Positions 39,834 through 47,798 of a DNA stretch of 64,000 nucleotides are shown in pieces. Source of the DNA: an uncultured Acidobacteriota bacterium (lineage in GTDB: Bacteria > Acidobacteriota > Terriglobia > Bryobacterales > Bryobacteraceae); assembly GCA_902826685.1 (NCBI GenBank), contig CADEFT010000025.1:49840-113839 (forward strand). The letters run 5' to 3'. Positions within the stretch are counted from its first letter, which is position 1. Every line of letters begins with the position of its first letter. Position numbers and translations under genes: made by a program. The notes beneath the pieces were generated by a model. The model was not told the origin of the DNA. It searched no databases and saw nothing but the letters and a program-made list of their open reading frames with translations.

Positions 39834-40694
39834 ATGTACGCAATTATCGGGATCGCGATCGTAATCGGCGCCGTGATCGGCGGGTATCTGATGGAGCACG
39901 GGATTCTGGCCGTGCTGGTGCAGCCGGCCGAACTGGTGATCATCGGTGGCGCGGCGTTTGGAACGCTGTTCATCGCCAACCCTTTGCCGACGGTGATCGG
40001 AATCTTCAAGGGCATTCTCGCGGTGTTCAAGGGAAACCGCTGCAACAAGGGCTTCTACCTTGAGAACCTCAAGATGGTGAACGACGTGTTCAGCTTCGCC
40101 CGCAAGAACAGCCTGGCGAAATTGGAACCGGACGTGGAAGAGCCGGACAAGAGCCAGTTGTTTTCCAAGTATCCGAAGTTCGCCAAGGACCATCATGCGG
40201 TGCACTTTTTTTGCGATACGCTGCGGCTGCTGATTTCAGGCGGCGTGGCCAATCACGATCTGAACGAAATGATGGAACTCGATATCGAGCGCCACCATCA
40301 TGAAGCGATGGCGCCGGTGGGCGCGCTGAGCACAATGGCCGACGCGCTGCCCGGGCTCGGCATCGTGGCGGCGGTGCTCGGCGTGGTGATCACCATGGGC
40401 TCGCTCGGCGGCCCGCCGGAAGAGATCGGGCATAAGGTGGCGGCGGCGCTGGTGGGCACGTTTCTCGGCATTCTGTTGTGTTACGGGTTTCTGGGACCGC
40501 TGGCCGCCAATATGACGAAGATGAACGACTCCGAAGGCGAGTATTACCACTTTCTGCGCGTGGCGCTGCTGTCGTTCGCCAAGGGATGCCCGCCGTTGAT
40601 CGCCGCCGAGTTCGCGCGGCGCACGATTCCCCATCACGACCGGCCGTCGTTCAAGGAGATGGAGCAGACCTGCAAGGGCGGAGGCGGAGCGTAA
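39834..40694 (+). CDS. motA: MotA, proton-channel stator subunit
   Basis: 286 residues of the MotA/TolQ/ExbB superfamily: start YAIIGIAIVIGAVIGGYLMEHG, GGAAFGTLFIANP, and the C-terminal membrane pair with PGLGIVAAVLGVVITM and VGTFLGILLCYGFLGPLA. With MotB it forms the flagellar stator. There is no other flagellar gene in the window. ATG 39834 has a purine-rich GGGGAACGG leader. Confidence 0.93.
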   Translation: MYAIIGIAIVIGAVIGGYLMEHGILAVLVQPAELVIIGGAAFGTLFIANPLPTVIGIFKGILAVFKGNRCNKGFYLENLKMVNDVFSFARKNSLAKLEPDVEEPDKSQLFSKYPKFAKDHHAVHFFCDTLRLLISGGVANHDLNEMMELDIERHHHEAMAPVGALSTMADALPGLGIVAAVLGVVITMGSLGGPPEEIGHKVAAALVGTFLGILLCYGFLGPLAANMTKMNDSEGEYYHFLRVALLSFAKGCPPLIAAEFARRTIPHHDRPSFKEMEQTCKGGGGA

Positions 40695-40697
40695 CGG

Positions 40698-41492
40698 ATG
40701 TCGGACAAAGAACAGCCGATCATAATCATCAAGAAGAAGAGCGGCCATGGCGGCCATCACGGCGGCGCCTGGAAGGTCGCCTACGCCGATTTCGTCACGG
40801 CCATGATGGCCCTGTTCATCGTGCTCTGGCTATTGTCGTCCGACGAGAAGGTGAAGCAGGCCGTAGGCGGCTATTTCCAGGATCCGACGGGCAACGGAAA
40901 ACTGATGGGGTCGGCGATGTCGGGCGCGGGCGAAGGGATCAACCTCAAGGAAGAGGACATGAGGAAGCTCAAGGAAAAGATCGAAGCCGCGATGAAGCAG
41001 AGCCCGAGCGTGCAGAGCTTGAGCAAGCACGTCAAGATCACGGTCACCGGCGAAGGCCTGCGCATCGAACTGCTGGAAGACGAGGACGGAGTGTTCTTTG
41101 AGAGCGGCAGCGCGCGGATGAACGGGCGCGGGGCGGAACTGGTGGCGAAGCTCGCTTCGGAACTGGGGCAATTGCCCAACGGCCTGTACTTTGAGGGCCA
41201 CACCGACGCCAAGCCGTTCTCTTCCGAAGAATCGGGCTACAGCAACTGGGAGCTTTCCACCGAGCGCGCCAACGCCGCCCGCCGCATCATGCAGGAAAGC
41301 GGCGTGCGGCCGGATCAAGTGGGCCAGGTTCGAGGATATGCGGCCCAGCGGCCCAGAATGCCCGAGGATCCCGAGAATCCTTCGAATCGCCGCATCACCG
41401 TGATGGTGCAATACCAGTCCACCGCCGCGCCCGCACCGGAAGAAGAAAAGAAAGAAGAGAAAAAAGAAGGCGGTCACGGCGGCGGACACTAG
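40698..41492 (+). CDS. motB: MotB, peptidoglycan-anchoring stator subunit
   Basis: 264 residues. The proton-binding aspartate lies in the single membrane helix (AYADFVTAMMALFIVLWLLS). The OmpA-like peptidoglycan-binding domain is at about 130-235 (FESGSARMNGRG, FEGHTDAKPF, LSTERANAARRIM, NRRITVMV). The N terminus (SGHGGHHGGAW) and the C terminus (KKEGGHGGGH) are His/Gly rich. Three bases after motA. Confidence 0.93.
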   Translation: MSDKEQPIIIIKKKSGHGGHHGGAWKVAYADFVTAMMALFIVLWLLSSDEKVKQAVGGYFQDPTGNGKLMGSAMSGAGEGINLKEEDMRKLKEKIEAAMKQSPSVQSLSKHVKITVTGEGLRIELLEDEDGVFFESGSARMNGRGAELVAKLASELGQLPNGLYFEGHTDAKPFSSEESGYSNWELSTERANAARRIMQESGVRPDQVGQVRGYAAQRPRMPEDPENPSNRRITVMVQYQSTAAPAPEEEKKEEKKEGGHGGGH

Positions 41493-41636
41493 AGCGAGTC
41501 TCTATAGCGGAGCGACCTGTCCGCCGGCGTGGATGCCAATTGCCGCCGGATGTCCAGGGCGCCTGTGACCGCTTGACCGGCGTCGTGGGCATAGTTGCGG
41601 GAGCGCGGCACGTAACAGATCTCGGCGGCTCTACCG

Positions 41637-42566
41637 TTATCGCTTCCGTGTCTTCTTCTTGGCGGCCGCCTTACGGACTGGCGCCGGTTTGGGCGCTTCT
41701 ACCTTTGGCGGCGGCTGGTATAGATCCGACATCATCCAAAGCGTTCCGAAGTGCCGCAGTTGGGTCCGTTTATCCTTGACGCCCGACAGCCAATCTTCGT
41801 GATGGAAGTTGCCGAAGTTGCCCTGTCCCTTTTCCGGCTCATCCAGGTCGCCCAGGGCGATATTCAGGCCCATCGCCTTGTTTCCCATCTCCGGCTTGTA
41901 GAACCGGCCGGGCGTCACCTCCAGGCACGGGTCGAAACGGATGGCCCATTCGATGACGTAACCCTTGCCGTTGGGCTTGGCCTTGACGGCGCATTCCATG
42001 GCTCCGGATTCGATCCACTCGCGATAGGTACGAAAAGCCTTGGGGTCGCGCCGCGGCTCCCCTTCGAGCAGTCCCCCGGCGCCCACGCCGCCCAGGCGCG
42101 ACTTGGTGAGATTGCAAACCATCTGCCAGCTCGATCCGTTGCCGGCGACGCTCTCCTCGGCCTTGAAGGTGTTGGCCGGATTCATGAGGATTTCCATTTC
42201 ATCGCCAAACCACGGGAAACCGAGCGGAGACAGCTCATGCGCCTTGGCATTTTCTTTCGGAAGCCAGCGCGGCGTGTCGATGCCGTAGAGCACGTCGTCG
42301 GTGACGTCGAAGGCGAAGTAGAGCCGCTCGCCGTCGTGTTTGACGTAGCCGTGCACGGCCAGATCGGCGGGGTCGGTGGTGGGGGAAAACTGCGGGACCC
42401 AGTCCTTGACGCCGAAAAACTGCGTGGCGTCGTCCCATTCGGAAGGTTCGATCCTGCCATCGAGGACCGGTGGACGGCCTGGGAAACAGTACAGACTCCG
42501 GCGGGGCGCCGGCTGTTGACCTGCCAGATTGGCCAGTGCCAGCAGCAGCGCGGCGAAGCGGATCAT
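41637..42566 (-). CDS. Secreted carbohydrate-binding family 9-like protein
   Basis: 309 residues: signal peptide, then a CBM9/DOMON-like fold with PVLDGRIEPSEWDDATQFFG, LYFAFDVTDDVLY and GDEMEILMNP. The basic tail (about 285-309, KKKTRKR) is unusual. The start overlaps the ybgF stop by four bases, so it belongs to the Tol-Pal operon. It may bind a surface glycan or act enzymatically as related heme-binding or cellobiose-dehydrogenase-like proteins do; unknown. Confidence 0.85.
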   Translation of the reverse strand: MIRFAALLLALANLAGQQPAPRRSLYCFPGRPPVLDGRIEPSEWDDATQFFGVKDWVPQFSPTTDPADLAVHGYVKHDGERLYFAFDVTDDVLYGIDTPRWLPKENAKAHELSPLGFPWFGDEMEILMNPANTFKAEESVAGNGSSWQMVCNLTKSRLGGVGAGGLLEGEPRRDPKAFRTYREWIESGAMECAVKAKPNGKGYVIEWAIRFDPCLEVTPGRFYKPEMGNKAMGLNIALGDLDEPEKGQGNFGNFHHEDWLSGVKDKRTQLRHFGTLWMMSDLYQPPPKVEAPKPAPVRKAAAKKKTRKR

Positions 42567-43450
42567 CGGCGGGCTTTTTTCCTCATGGGCATGGTGGCGC
42601 TGGAGGCGCCCAGGGCGGTCAGCTGCGTTTTCGCCTTGGGCGCCACATCGCTATTGGGATACTTCCGGACCACGTCTTCGAACACTTTACGGGCGGACGC
42701 CTTCTGGCCGGAACGCAGCAGGGCCAGACCTTTCATATAAGTGGCGTCGGGAGTTTTGATGTTGTCGGGGTAGCGTTCGAGTACCACGTCGAACGCCGAA
42801 ATCGCGCTGTCGAAGTCGCTGCGATTGTAGTGGATCTCCCCGATATAAAACTGAGCGTTCGGCGCCAGCGCTTCCTTGGGATATGCTTTCACGAAATCGG
42901 TGAACTGGCTGAGGGCCAGGTCTACGTTGCCGCCGCTTTTGTCGCTCATAGCCTTGTCGAACAGTTGCTGTGGCGGCGGCACCACGACCTGCGGCTGGGC
43001 GGGTGTTACCGGATCCGGCGGCGGAGGCGCCACTTTGATGGTAGTGACCACGTCGCGAACCTCGCGCAGTTCGCTCGAGAGCTTCCGCATGTTCTGGCTG
43101 AGTTCGTGAATGGTCTCGCGAAGCGTGCTGAAATCGTTCGAAAGAGTCGTGACCTTGGCGCCAACTTCGGCGGTGGGGGCCGCTAATTTCTCCTGCTGCT
43201 CCCGCATCCGGTCGCGAATGCCGGCGTCAAGCACGGTGAGCGCCGTATTGGCGCGCCGCGATTCCTCCAGGGCCTTGTCCACCAGGGTTTTTAATTCGGA
43301 CACCTTACTGTCGAAGCCCGATTGCAGGGTGCGCATGGCTTCCTGCAAAAGCGTAACGTCGCGCTGAAGCTGGACCATTTCCTTGCTCACCGCAAACAGA
43401 GACGGCGCGCCCAGCAGAATCACCGGCAATAGCGTTCGGCATGGATTCAT
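42563..43450 (-). CDS. ybgF: YbgF/CpoB, Tol-Pal system coordinator
   Basis: 295 residues from ATG ending at 43450. Signal peptide (MNPCRTLLPVILLGAPSLFA), an N-terminal coiled coil (about 25-130), a Pro-rich linker, and a tetratricopeptide C-terminal domain (DLALSQFTDFVKAYPKEALA, NAQFYIGEIHYNRSDFDSAI, ARKVFEDVVRKYPNSDVA). CpoB links Tol-Pal constriction to peptidoglycan synthesis. The longer in-frame start would add residues that do not look like a signal. Confidence 0.9.
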   Translation of the reverse strand: MNPCRTLLPVILLGAPSLFAVSKEMVQLQRDVTLLQEAMRTLQSGFDSKVSELKTLVDKALEESRRANTALTVLDAGIRDRMREQQEKLAAPTAEVGAKVTTLSNDFSTLRETIHELSQNMRKLSSELREVRDVVTTIKVAPPPPDPVTPAQPQVVVPPPQQLFDKAMSDKSGGNVDLALSQFTDFVKAYPKEALAPNAQFYIGEIHYNRSDFDSAISAFDVVLERYPDNIKTPDATYMKGLALLRSGQKASARKVFEDVVRKYPNSDVAPKAKTQLTALGASSATMPMRKKARR

Positions 43451-43564
43451 TCGATATCTTCCTGCCCCCTTCTTCAGATTAACAGCACGGTCTGGAATGA
43501 CAAAGGACCGGAGTGGCAGCGCGCCACCCCGGTCCACGAACAGGTCAACGGCGGGTTTCGAAGA

Positions 43565-44347
43565 TCACTGACCGGAGAAAGCCGCGCGGCGGTTCTTCTG
43601 CCAGCATCCTTCGTTTCCTTCCGAGCACTGCGGCCGTTCCTTGCCATAGCTGATCGTCTTCAGCCGGTCGGAAGGAACGCCCAGTTGCACCAGGAAGTCC
43701 CGCGCCGCGGTGGAGCGCCGGTCGCCCAACCCGAGGTTGTATTCGGCCGAGCCGCGCTCATCGCAGTGGCCTTCGATGGTGATGACGCCCTCCGGCACCT
43801 CGCCGAAGATGCGCTTCAGCAGGTCGGCATTGCGAGTCAGCACCGAACGGGCGTCTTCGCGGACGTCGTGCTTATCGTAATCGAAGTAGGCGTCCTGCAC
43901 ACCGTACTCCTGCAGCAACTCGCTGATGGTCTTGCGAGCCGTGCGCGCCGGCGGCGGTGGCGGCGGTGGCGGGTCGGTCACGCGCAGTGTAATGTTCTGC
44001 GTCACCGTGCCGCCTTCGCCTCGCGCGGTAAGCGTATAGTTTGTGGTGCTCGAAGGGGAAACGCTGCGGCTGCCGTTCAGGTCAACCTGTCCTACGCCGC
44101 TGTCGATGGTGACGCTGGTTGCATCCTGCGTGCTCCATCTCAGGGTGGCGGATTGGCCGCGCTCGATGGTCGAAGGCTCCACCGTAAAATTGCTTACGGT
44201 TGGCCTCGGCTTGGGCGGCGGCGGCGGCGGTGCGGGCGTTTCTTTCTTCGGTGGCGGTGGCGGCGCAGGCACTCTCTTCTTGCAGCCTTCGGCCGCGAAC
44301 AGCAGCGTGACTGCTAAAAGCGCTGCGCTGATTTGACGGTTTCTCAT
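43565..44347 (-). CDS. pal: Pal, peptidoglycan-associated lipoprotein with inserted Ig-like domain
   Basis: 260 residues. A lipobox (LLFAAEGC) precedes a Pro-rich linker. An Ig-like beta domain follows (about 50-128, VSNFTVEPSTIERGQSATLRWST ... LTARGEGG), then another Pro-rich linker and the OmpA-like Pal domain (DAYFDYDKHDVRE, GHCDERGSAEYNLGLGDRRS). Standard Pal proteins lack the Ig-like domain. ATG ending at 44347 has a GGGAGGAAG site six bases away and is preferred over TTG 44353. Confidence 0.9.
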   Translation of the reverse strand: MRNRQISAALLAVTLLFAAEGCKKRVPAPPPPPKKETPAPPPPPPKPRPTVSNFTVEPSTIERGQSATLRWSTQDATSVTIDSGVGQVDLNGSRSVSPSSTTNYTLTARGEGGTVTQNITLRVTDPPPPPPPPARTARKTISELLQEYGVQDAYFDYDKHDVREDARSVLTRNADLLKRIFGEVPEGVITIEGHCDERGSAEYNLGLGDRRSTAARDFLVQLGVPSDRLKTISYGKERPQCSEGNEGCWQKNRRAAFSGQ

Positions 44348-44353
44348 TCTCAA

Positions 44354-44362
44354 CTTCCTCCC
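44354..44362 (-). promoter_or_regulatory. Shine-Dalgarno of pal
   Basis: The minus strand reads GGGAGGAAG, six bases before ATG 44347 and only touching TTG 44353. It selects the ATG as the start of pal. Confidence 0.6.
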
Positions 44363-44427
44363 ATAACCCCCGCTCGACCTGCGCGAGGGTTCCCTGCGGA
44401 CTTAATCCGGTAGTGCTACACGCGAGG

Positions 44428-45801
44428 CTACTGTTTGCTCCAGACAGGCATCTCGTTGCGTCCTGCGCTGGTCAACTGCCGCACATCCGTTCCATCGGCA
44501 AGCATCGAATAGATCTGCATCGTGCCGTTCCGGTTGGACGCAAACACGATATGCCTGCCGTCGGGAGCCCACGACGGGTTTTCATTCCTCCCCCTGCCGT
44601 GAGTCAATTGGACATACTTCCTGGTAGCCACATCCATAACGAAGATGTTCCAATTGCCCGGTTCATACCCTCTGGTCCAGGCAAACGCAATGTGCTTTCC
44701 CTCAGGATGCCAAGACGGATTGCTAGCTTCACCCTCTCCTGAGGTTAACAAACCTACATCTGCACCTTCCACATTCATTTTATATATTTGTTGCGGTCCC
44801 ATGCGACCCGATACAAAAACTATTTCCGAGCCGGTTTTCGGATTGATCTTCGGCTCCACTTCAATGGCCCGGGTGCCGGACAGGCGGCGAAGGTTGCCGC
44901 CGTCGGGTCTGGAGGTATGAATTTGAGCGAATCCACCGACTTTGGAGGCAAAAACCACGGCGTCGCGATCCGGGAAAAAGCTCAATTGCGCGTTCATGGA
45001 GGCGTTGGGGTTCAGAAAAGGGAGCCGGCGGCCGGTATCGGTGGCATGGACGCGAATCTCCGAACCTGCCCTCGAAAGCCTGGTGAAGGCTAGCTTGGTG
45101 CCGTCTGGGGAAACCGAAGGCATGGTACACAAATCGGCGTCCGGGGCGAAGCGGCGCTGATTGGAGCCGTCGTAGTCCATGACCCAAATCTGCTTTTCAC
45201 CGCTACGATTGGAAACAAAGAAAACACGCGAACCCGAGAGGCTGGCGAATCCGAATTGCTTAAGAATATCGGCCGCGAATTCGCGCGCCACCTGGCGGGC
45301 CCCGTCCTCGGTCACCGGGCCGATGTAGATCTTGCCGATGACCTGCGCGCTCGCCAGCGGCTGCGTCACGTTGTAGAGCCAGCCGAACAGCACCATCTGG
45401 TTGTTTTGCAATCCGGTGTAGCCGAAGGCGAGGTAATTGGCGGTCACCGGCGGCGAGGTCCAATCGGTCAGCCAATAGCCATCGCCTGAGCCCGAAGCCC
45501 CGGCGGGCTTGAAATCCTGCGGCCTCTGCGGGTTACTGGGCGGCAGCATGGTTTTCGGGACCATGTCGAACAGGCCGGCGCCCGACAGCTCATCCCACAA
45601 CACTTTGTTGAAGGTGGGCATGAGCTTCTCCGCTTCGCCCGAGCCGTGGAAGTCCGGCACCGCGATCTTGGCTTTCTTGCCGCCCAGGATATCGCCGAAC
45701 AGGTCGGCGTTGGGTGGCTGTTGCGCGAACAGGGGAACCGAAACGGCCACGGCCGCGAGAACGGTCAGCGCTATTTTTCGAATGGACATGGTGAGATTCA
45801 T
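44428..45801 (-). CDS. tolB: TolB, periplasmic beta-propeller of the Tol-Pal system
   Basis: 457 residues: signal peptide, TolB N-terminal domain (about 35-165, KKAKIAVPDF and YVAF-like GYWLTDW), and a WD40-like PD40 propeller with repeated x-SPDG/PDGx units (VSPDGTKLAFTR, FFPDRDAVVFASK, WHPEGKHIAFAW, WAPDGRHIVFASN). TolB binds Pal and TolA during outer-membrane constriction. Overlaps the TolA-like gene by four bases. Confidence 0.95.
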   Translation of the reverse strand: MNLTMSIRKIALTVLAAVAVSVPLFAQQPPNADLFGDILGGKKAKIAVPDFHGSGEAEKLMPTFNKVLWDELSGAGLFDMVPKTMLPPSNPQRPQDFKPAGASGSGDGYWLTDWTSPPVTANYLAFGYTGLQNNQMVLFGWLYNVTQPLASAQVIGKIYIGPVTEDGARQVAREFAADILKQFGFASLSGSRVFFVSNRSGEKQIWVMDYDGSNQRRFAPDADLCTMPSVSPDGTKLAFTRLSRAGSEIRVHATDTGRRLPFLNPNASMNAQLSFFPDRDAVVFASKVGGFAQIHTSRPDGGNLRRLSGTRAIEVEPKINPKTGSEIVFVSGRMGPQQIYKMNVEGADVGLLTSGEGEASNPSWHPEGKHIAFAWTRGYEPGNWNIFVMDVATRKYVQLTHGRGRNENPSWAPDGRHIVFASNRNGTMQIYSMLADGTDVRQLTSAGRNEMPVWSKQ

Positions 45802-46598
45802 CGTTTGAACTGGAAGTTCATCTGCACGCGAGCCGAGTCGCGTTCAAAACCGTCGGGAAGGGGAGGGAAGGGGCTGGCCTCGACGATGGCGCGTTCGGCC
45901 GAGCGGTCCACTTCATAGCTGCCGCTCGATTGCGACACCTTGACATCGCGAGCGCGGCCGTCCTTCATGATCTCGAAGAGCACGGAGCAGATATTGGCCG
46001 AACTGATCCTGGCGTCGACGTCCTGTGTGCGCCATTTCTGCGAAATCCGCTGCGTGATCAGTTGCGCATACCAGCCAAACCGGCTGCCGAAGGGATTACC
46101 GGTGCCCACCGTGCCGCCGGCGCCGGTGGTGCTCTGGCTGAACAGCGGGCTGACGGTGGTGCGTCCGGTGGAGGAGTTTACCTGTTCCGGCCGTAAGTCT
46201 TCTTCGGCCAGTTTCTTCTGCTGGGCGAGAATGCGCTCCTCAAACGGCGTCAGCTTCTTTTTCTTTTTGCGTCCGGGCTCCAGTTGCACCGCGTCCGGAT
46301 CGTCGCGTTCTTCCTGCCGGACGATGGGCTTCGGCTGATCGGGCACCTGTGACTTGGTGTCGTTGGCCACCGGATTGACCCGGCCCGATTGCTGCGGCAT
46401 CGGGATGCCATCGGTGGCGACCACGGTGACTCCGCCCACGGCATTCTCATCGCCGAAGGGGACGATGTGGATCCGCGTATACCAGGCCCATCCGGCGGTG
46501 ACCAGAAATAGCGCGCCGTGAAACACGACGGACTTCACCAGCGAGCCTCCCAGCCCGCCGGCCGGCTCCATCGCGTGTGCCTGCGCCATCATAGCCAT
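45798..46598 (-). CDS. tolA: TolA/TonB-like energy transducer
   Basis: 266 residues. One N-terminal membrane helix (about 22-42, VVFHGALFLVTAGWAW), a charged lysine-rich stretch (RKKKKKLTPFEERILAQQKKLAEEDL) and a C-terminal TonB-C domain (YAQLITQRISQKWRTQDVD ... GRARDVKVSQSSG). It replaces the long helical TolA of proteobacteria with a much shorter one. Coupled to tolR by one base. Confidence 0.85.
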   Translation of the reverse strand: MAMMAQAHAMEPAGGLGGSLVKSVVFHGALFLVTAGWAWYTRIHIVPFGDENAVGGVTVVATDGIPMPQQSGRVNPVANDTKSQVPDQPKPIVRQEERDDPDAVQLEPGRKKKKKLTPFEERILAQQKKLAEEDLRPEQVNSSTGRTTVSPLFSQSTTGAGGTVGTGNPFGSRFGWYAQLITQRISQKWRTQDVDARISSANICSVLFEIMKDGRARDVKVSQSSGSYEVDRSAERAIVEASPFPPLPDGFERDSARVQMNFQFKR

Positions 46599-47044
46599 TA
46601 TCGTCTGCGGTCGGCGATATCTTGCGGTTTGGTCACCAGCCGCACTTCAAACTTGGCCTTATTGGCCGCGCTCACGATCTGGGCCAGCGTGTCCCAGGTG
46701 ACCTCTTTATCCGCCTTGATATAGACGGCCTTGGTATCGGCGCCAAAGCGTTTGCGCACCGCGCCTTCAAGGTCGTTGATGTTCACCGCGTTTTCATTCA
46801 GATAGGAGGTGCCGGTCTTTGAGATCGAAATCACCGGCAGCGGGTCGGCGCTATTGCGCTGTTGGGTCACCTTGGGCACGTCGATCTCGAGGCCAAACTC
46901 CATCACCTGCGCGGTGAGCATGAAGATGATCAGCAGCACCAGTACCACGTCCACCAGCGGAACGACGTTGATTTCCGCCATCGCCGGGTAGTCGGAGTGG
47001 CGCCCGCGCCGGCCGATTCCGGCCCCCCCGTTTGAAAAGGCCAT
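46598..47044 (-). CDS. tolR: TolR/ExbD proton-channel subunit
   Basis: 148 residues: one N-terminal membrane helix carrying the conserved Asp (INVVPLVDVVLVLLIIFML, position about 30) and a periplasmic domain. It uses the proton motive force with TolQ to move TolA. It overlaps the TolA-like gene by one base. Confidence 0.95.
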   Translation of the reverse strand: MAFSNGGAGIGRRGRHSDYPAMAEINVVPLVDVVLVLLIIFMLTAQVMEFGLEIDVPKVTQQRNSADPLPVISISKTGTSYLNENAVNINDLEGAVRKRFGADTKAVYIKADKEVTWDTLAQIVSAANKAKFEVRLVTKPQDIADRRR

Positions 47045-47047
47045 GGG

Positions 47048-47752
47048 CTACTCCTCGAAGCTCTTCTCGGTGAGGTTCATGAATTCGAGCGAAAAATCGT
47101 CCAGGCGCGCGCCGATCTCCTTCAGCACGTGGCCGAAGTGGTTATAGAAGATGGCCGCCGGAATGGCGGCGAACAGACCGAGCGCGGTGGCGAACAACGC
47201 GTGGGCGATGCCGGGTCCCACGGCGCGCAGGCTGGCAGCGCCGGCCGTCGTCAATTGATTGAATGCGTCGATGATGCCCACCACCGTGCCGAACAGGCCG
47301 ATGAAGGGACAGACCGTGGCGCTGGTCGCCAGCAGGTTCAGCCGCTTTTCGAGAATCGACATCTCTTCGCTGATGCCCACTTGCAACAGCCGCTCGATGG
47401 CGGTCTTGTTGCGCAGCCGGCCGCCCTGTTTCACCTGCCGGGCGACTTCCTCATAGCCGAAACCGAAGACGTAGGCCGCCGGCGCGTCGCGAAACTGCTC
47501 CCCCGCGATGGCCATCGACTCAAGCGTGCTCGCCTTGCGGAAGGCGCGCAGAAAACTCACGTTGAGCGCCCGCGCTTTCTTAAGCTGCCCCCACTTGGAA
47601 AAGATGATCGTCCAGGAAAGGATGGAGAAGGCCAGAAGAAGCAACAGCACCATCAGGGGGATCGGCTTGTTGAAGCTGATCAGATCCGCGAACCGGATCT
47701 GCAGCAAGGCCAGCGGCGGTGAGAACGGCAAATTTCCTCCAAACAAAATCAT
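47048..47752 (-). CDS. tolQ: TolQ/ExbB proton-channel subunit
   Basis: 234 residues with three membrane helices and the MotA/TolQ/ExbB signature (LATSATVCPFIGLFGTVVGIIDAF and ATALGLFAAIPAAIFYNHF). The start is uncertain. ATG 47752 is annotated; an earlier ATG ends at 47800 and overlaps the recN start codon, while a TTG at 47731 is preceded by a good GGAGG. None affects the membrane domain. Confidence 0.92.
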   Translation of the reverse strand: MILFGGNLPFSPPLALLQIRFADLISFNKPIPLMVLLLLLAFSILSWTIIFSKWGQLKKARALNVSFLRAFRKASTLESMAIAGEQFRDAPAAYVFGFGYEEVARQVKQGGRLRNKTAIERLLQVGISEEMSILEKRLNLLATSATVCPFIGLFGTVVGIIDAFNQLTTAGAASLRAVGPGIAHALFATALGLFAAIPAAIFYNHFGHVLKEIGARLDDFSLEFMNLTEKSFEE

Positions 47753-47798
47753 ACAGGAATGTTTCAGCTTAGTCTTGCTATCCTGAGCGATAGTTTCC

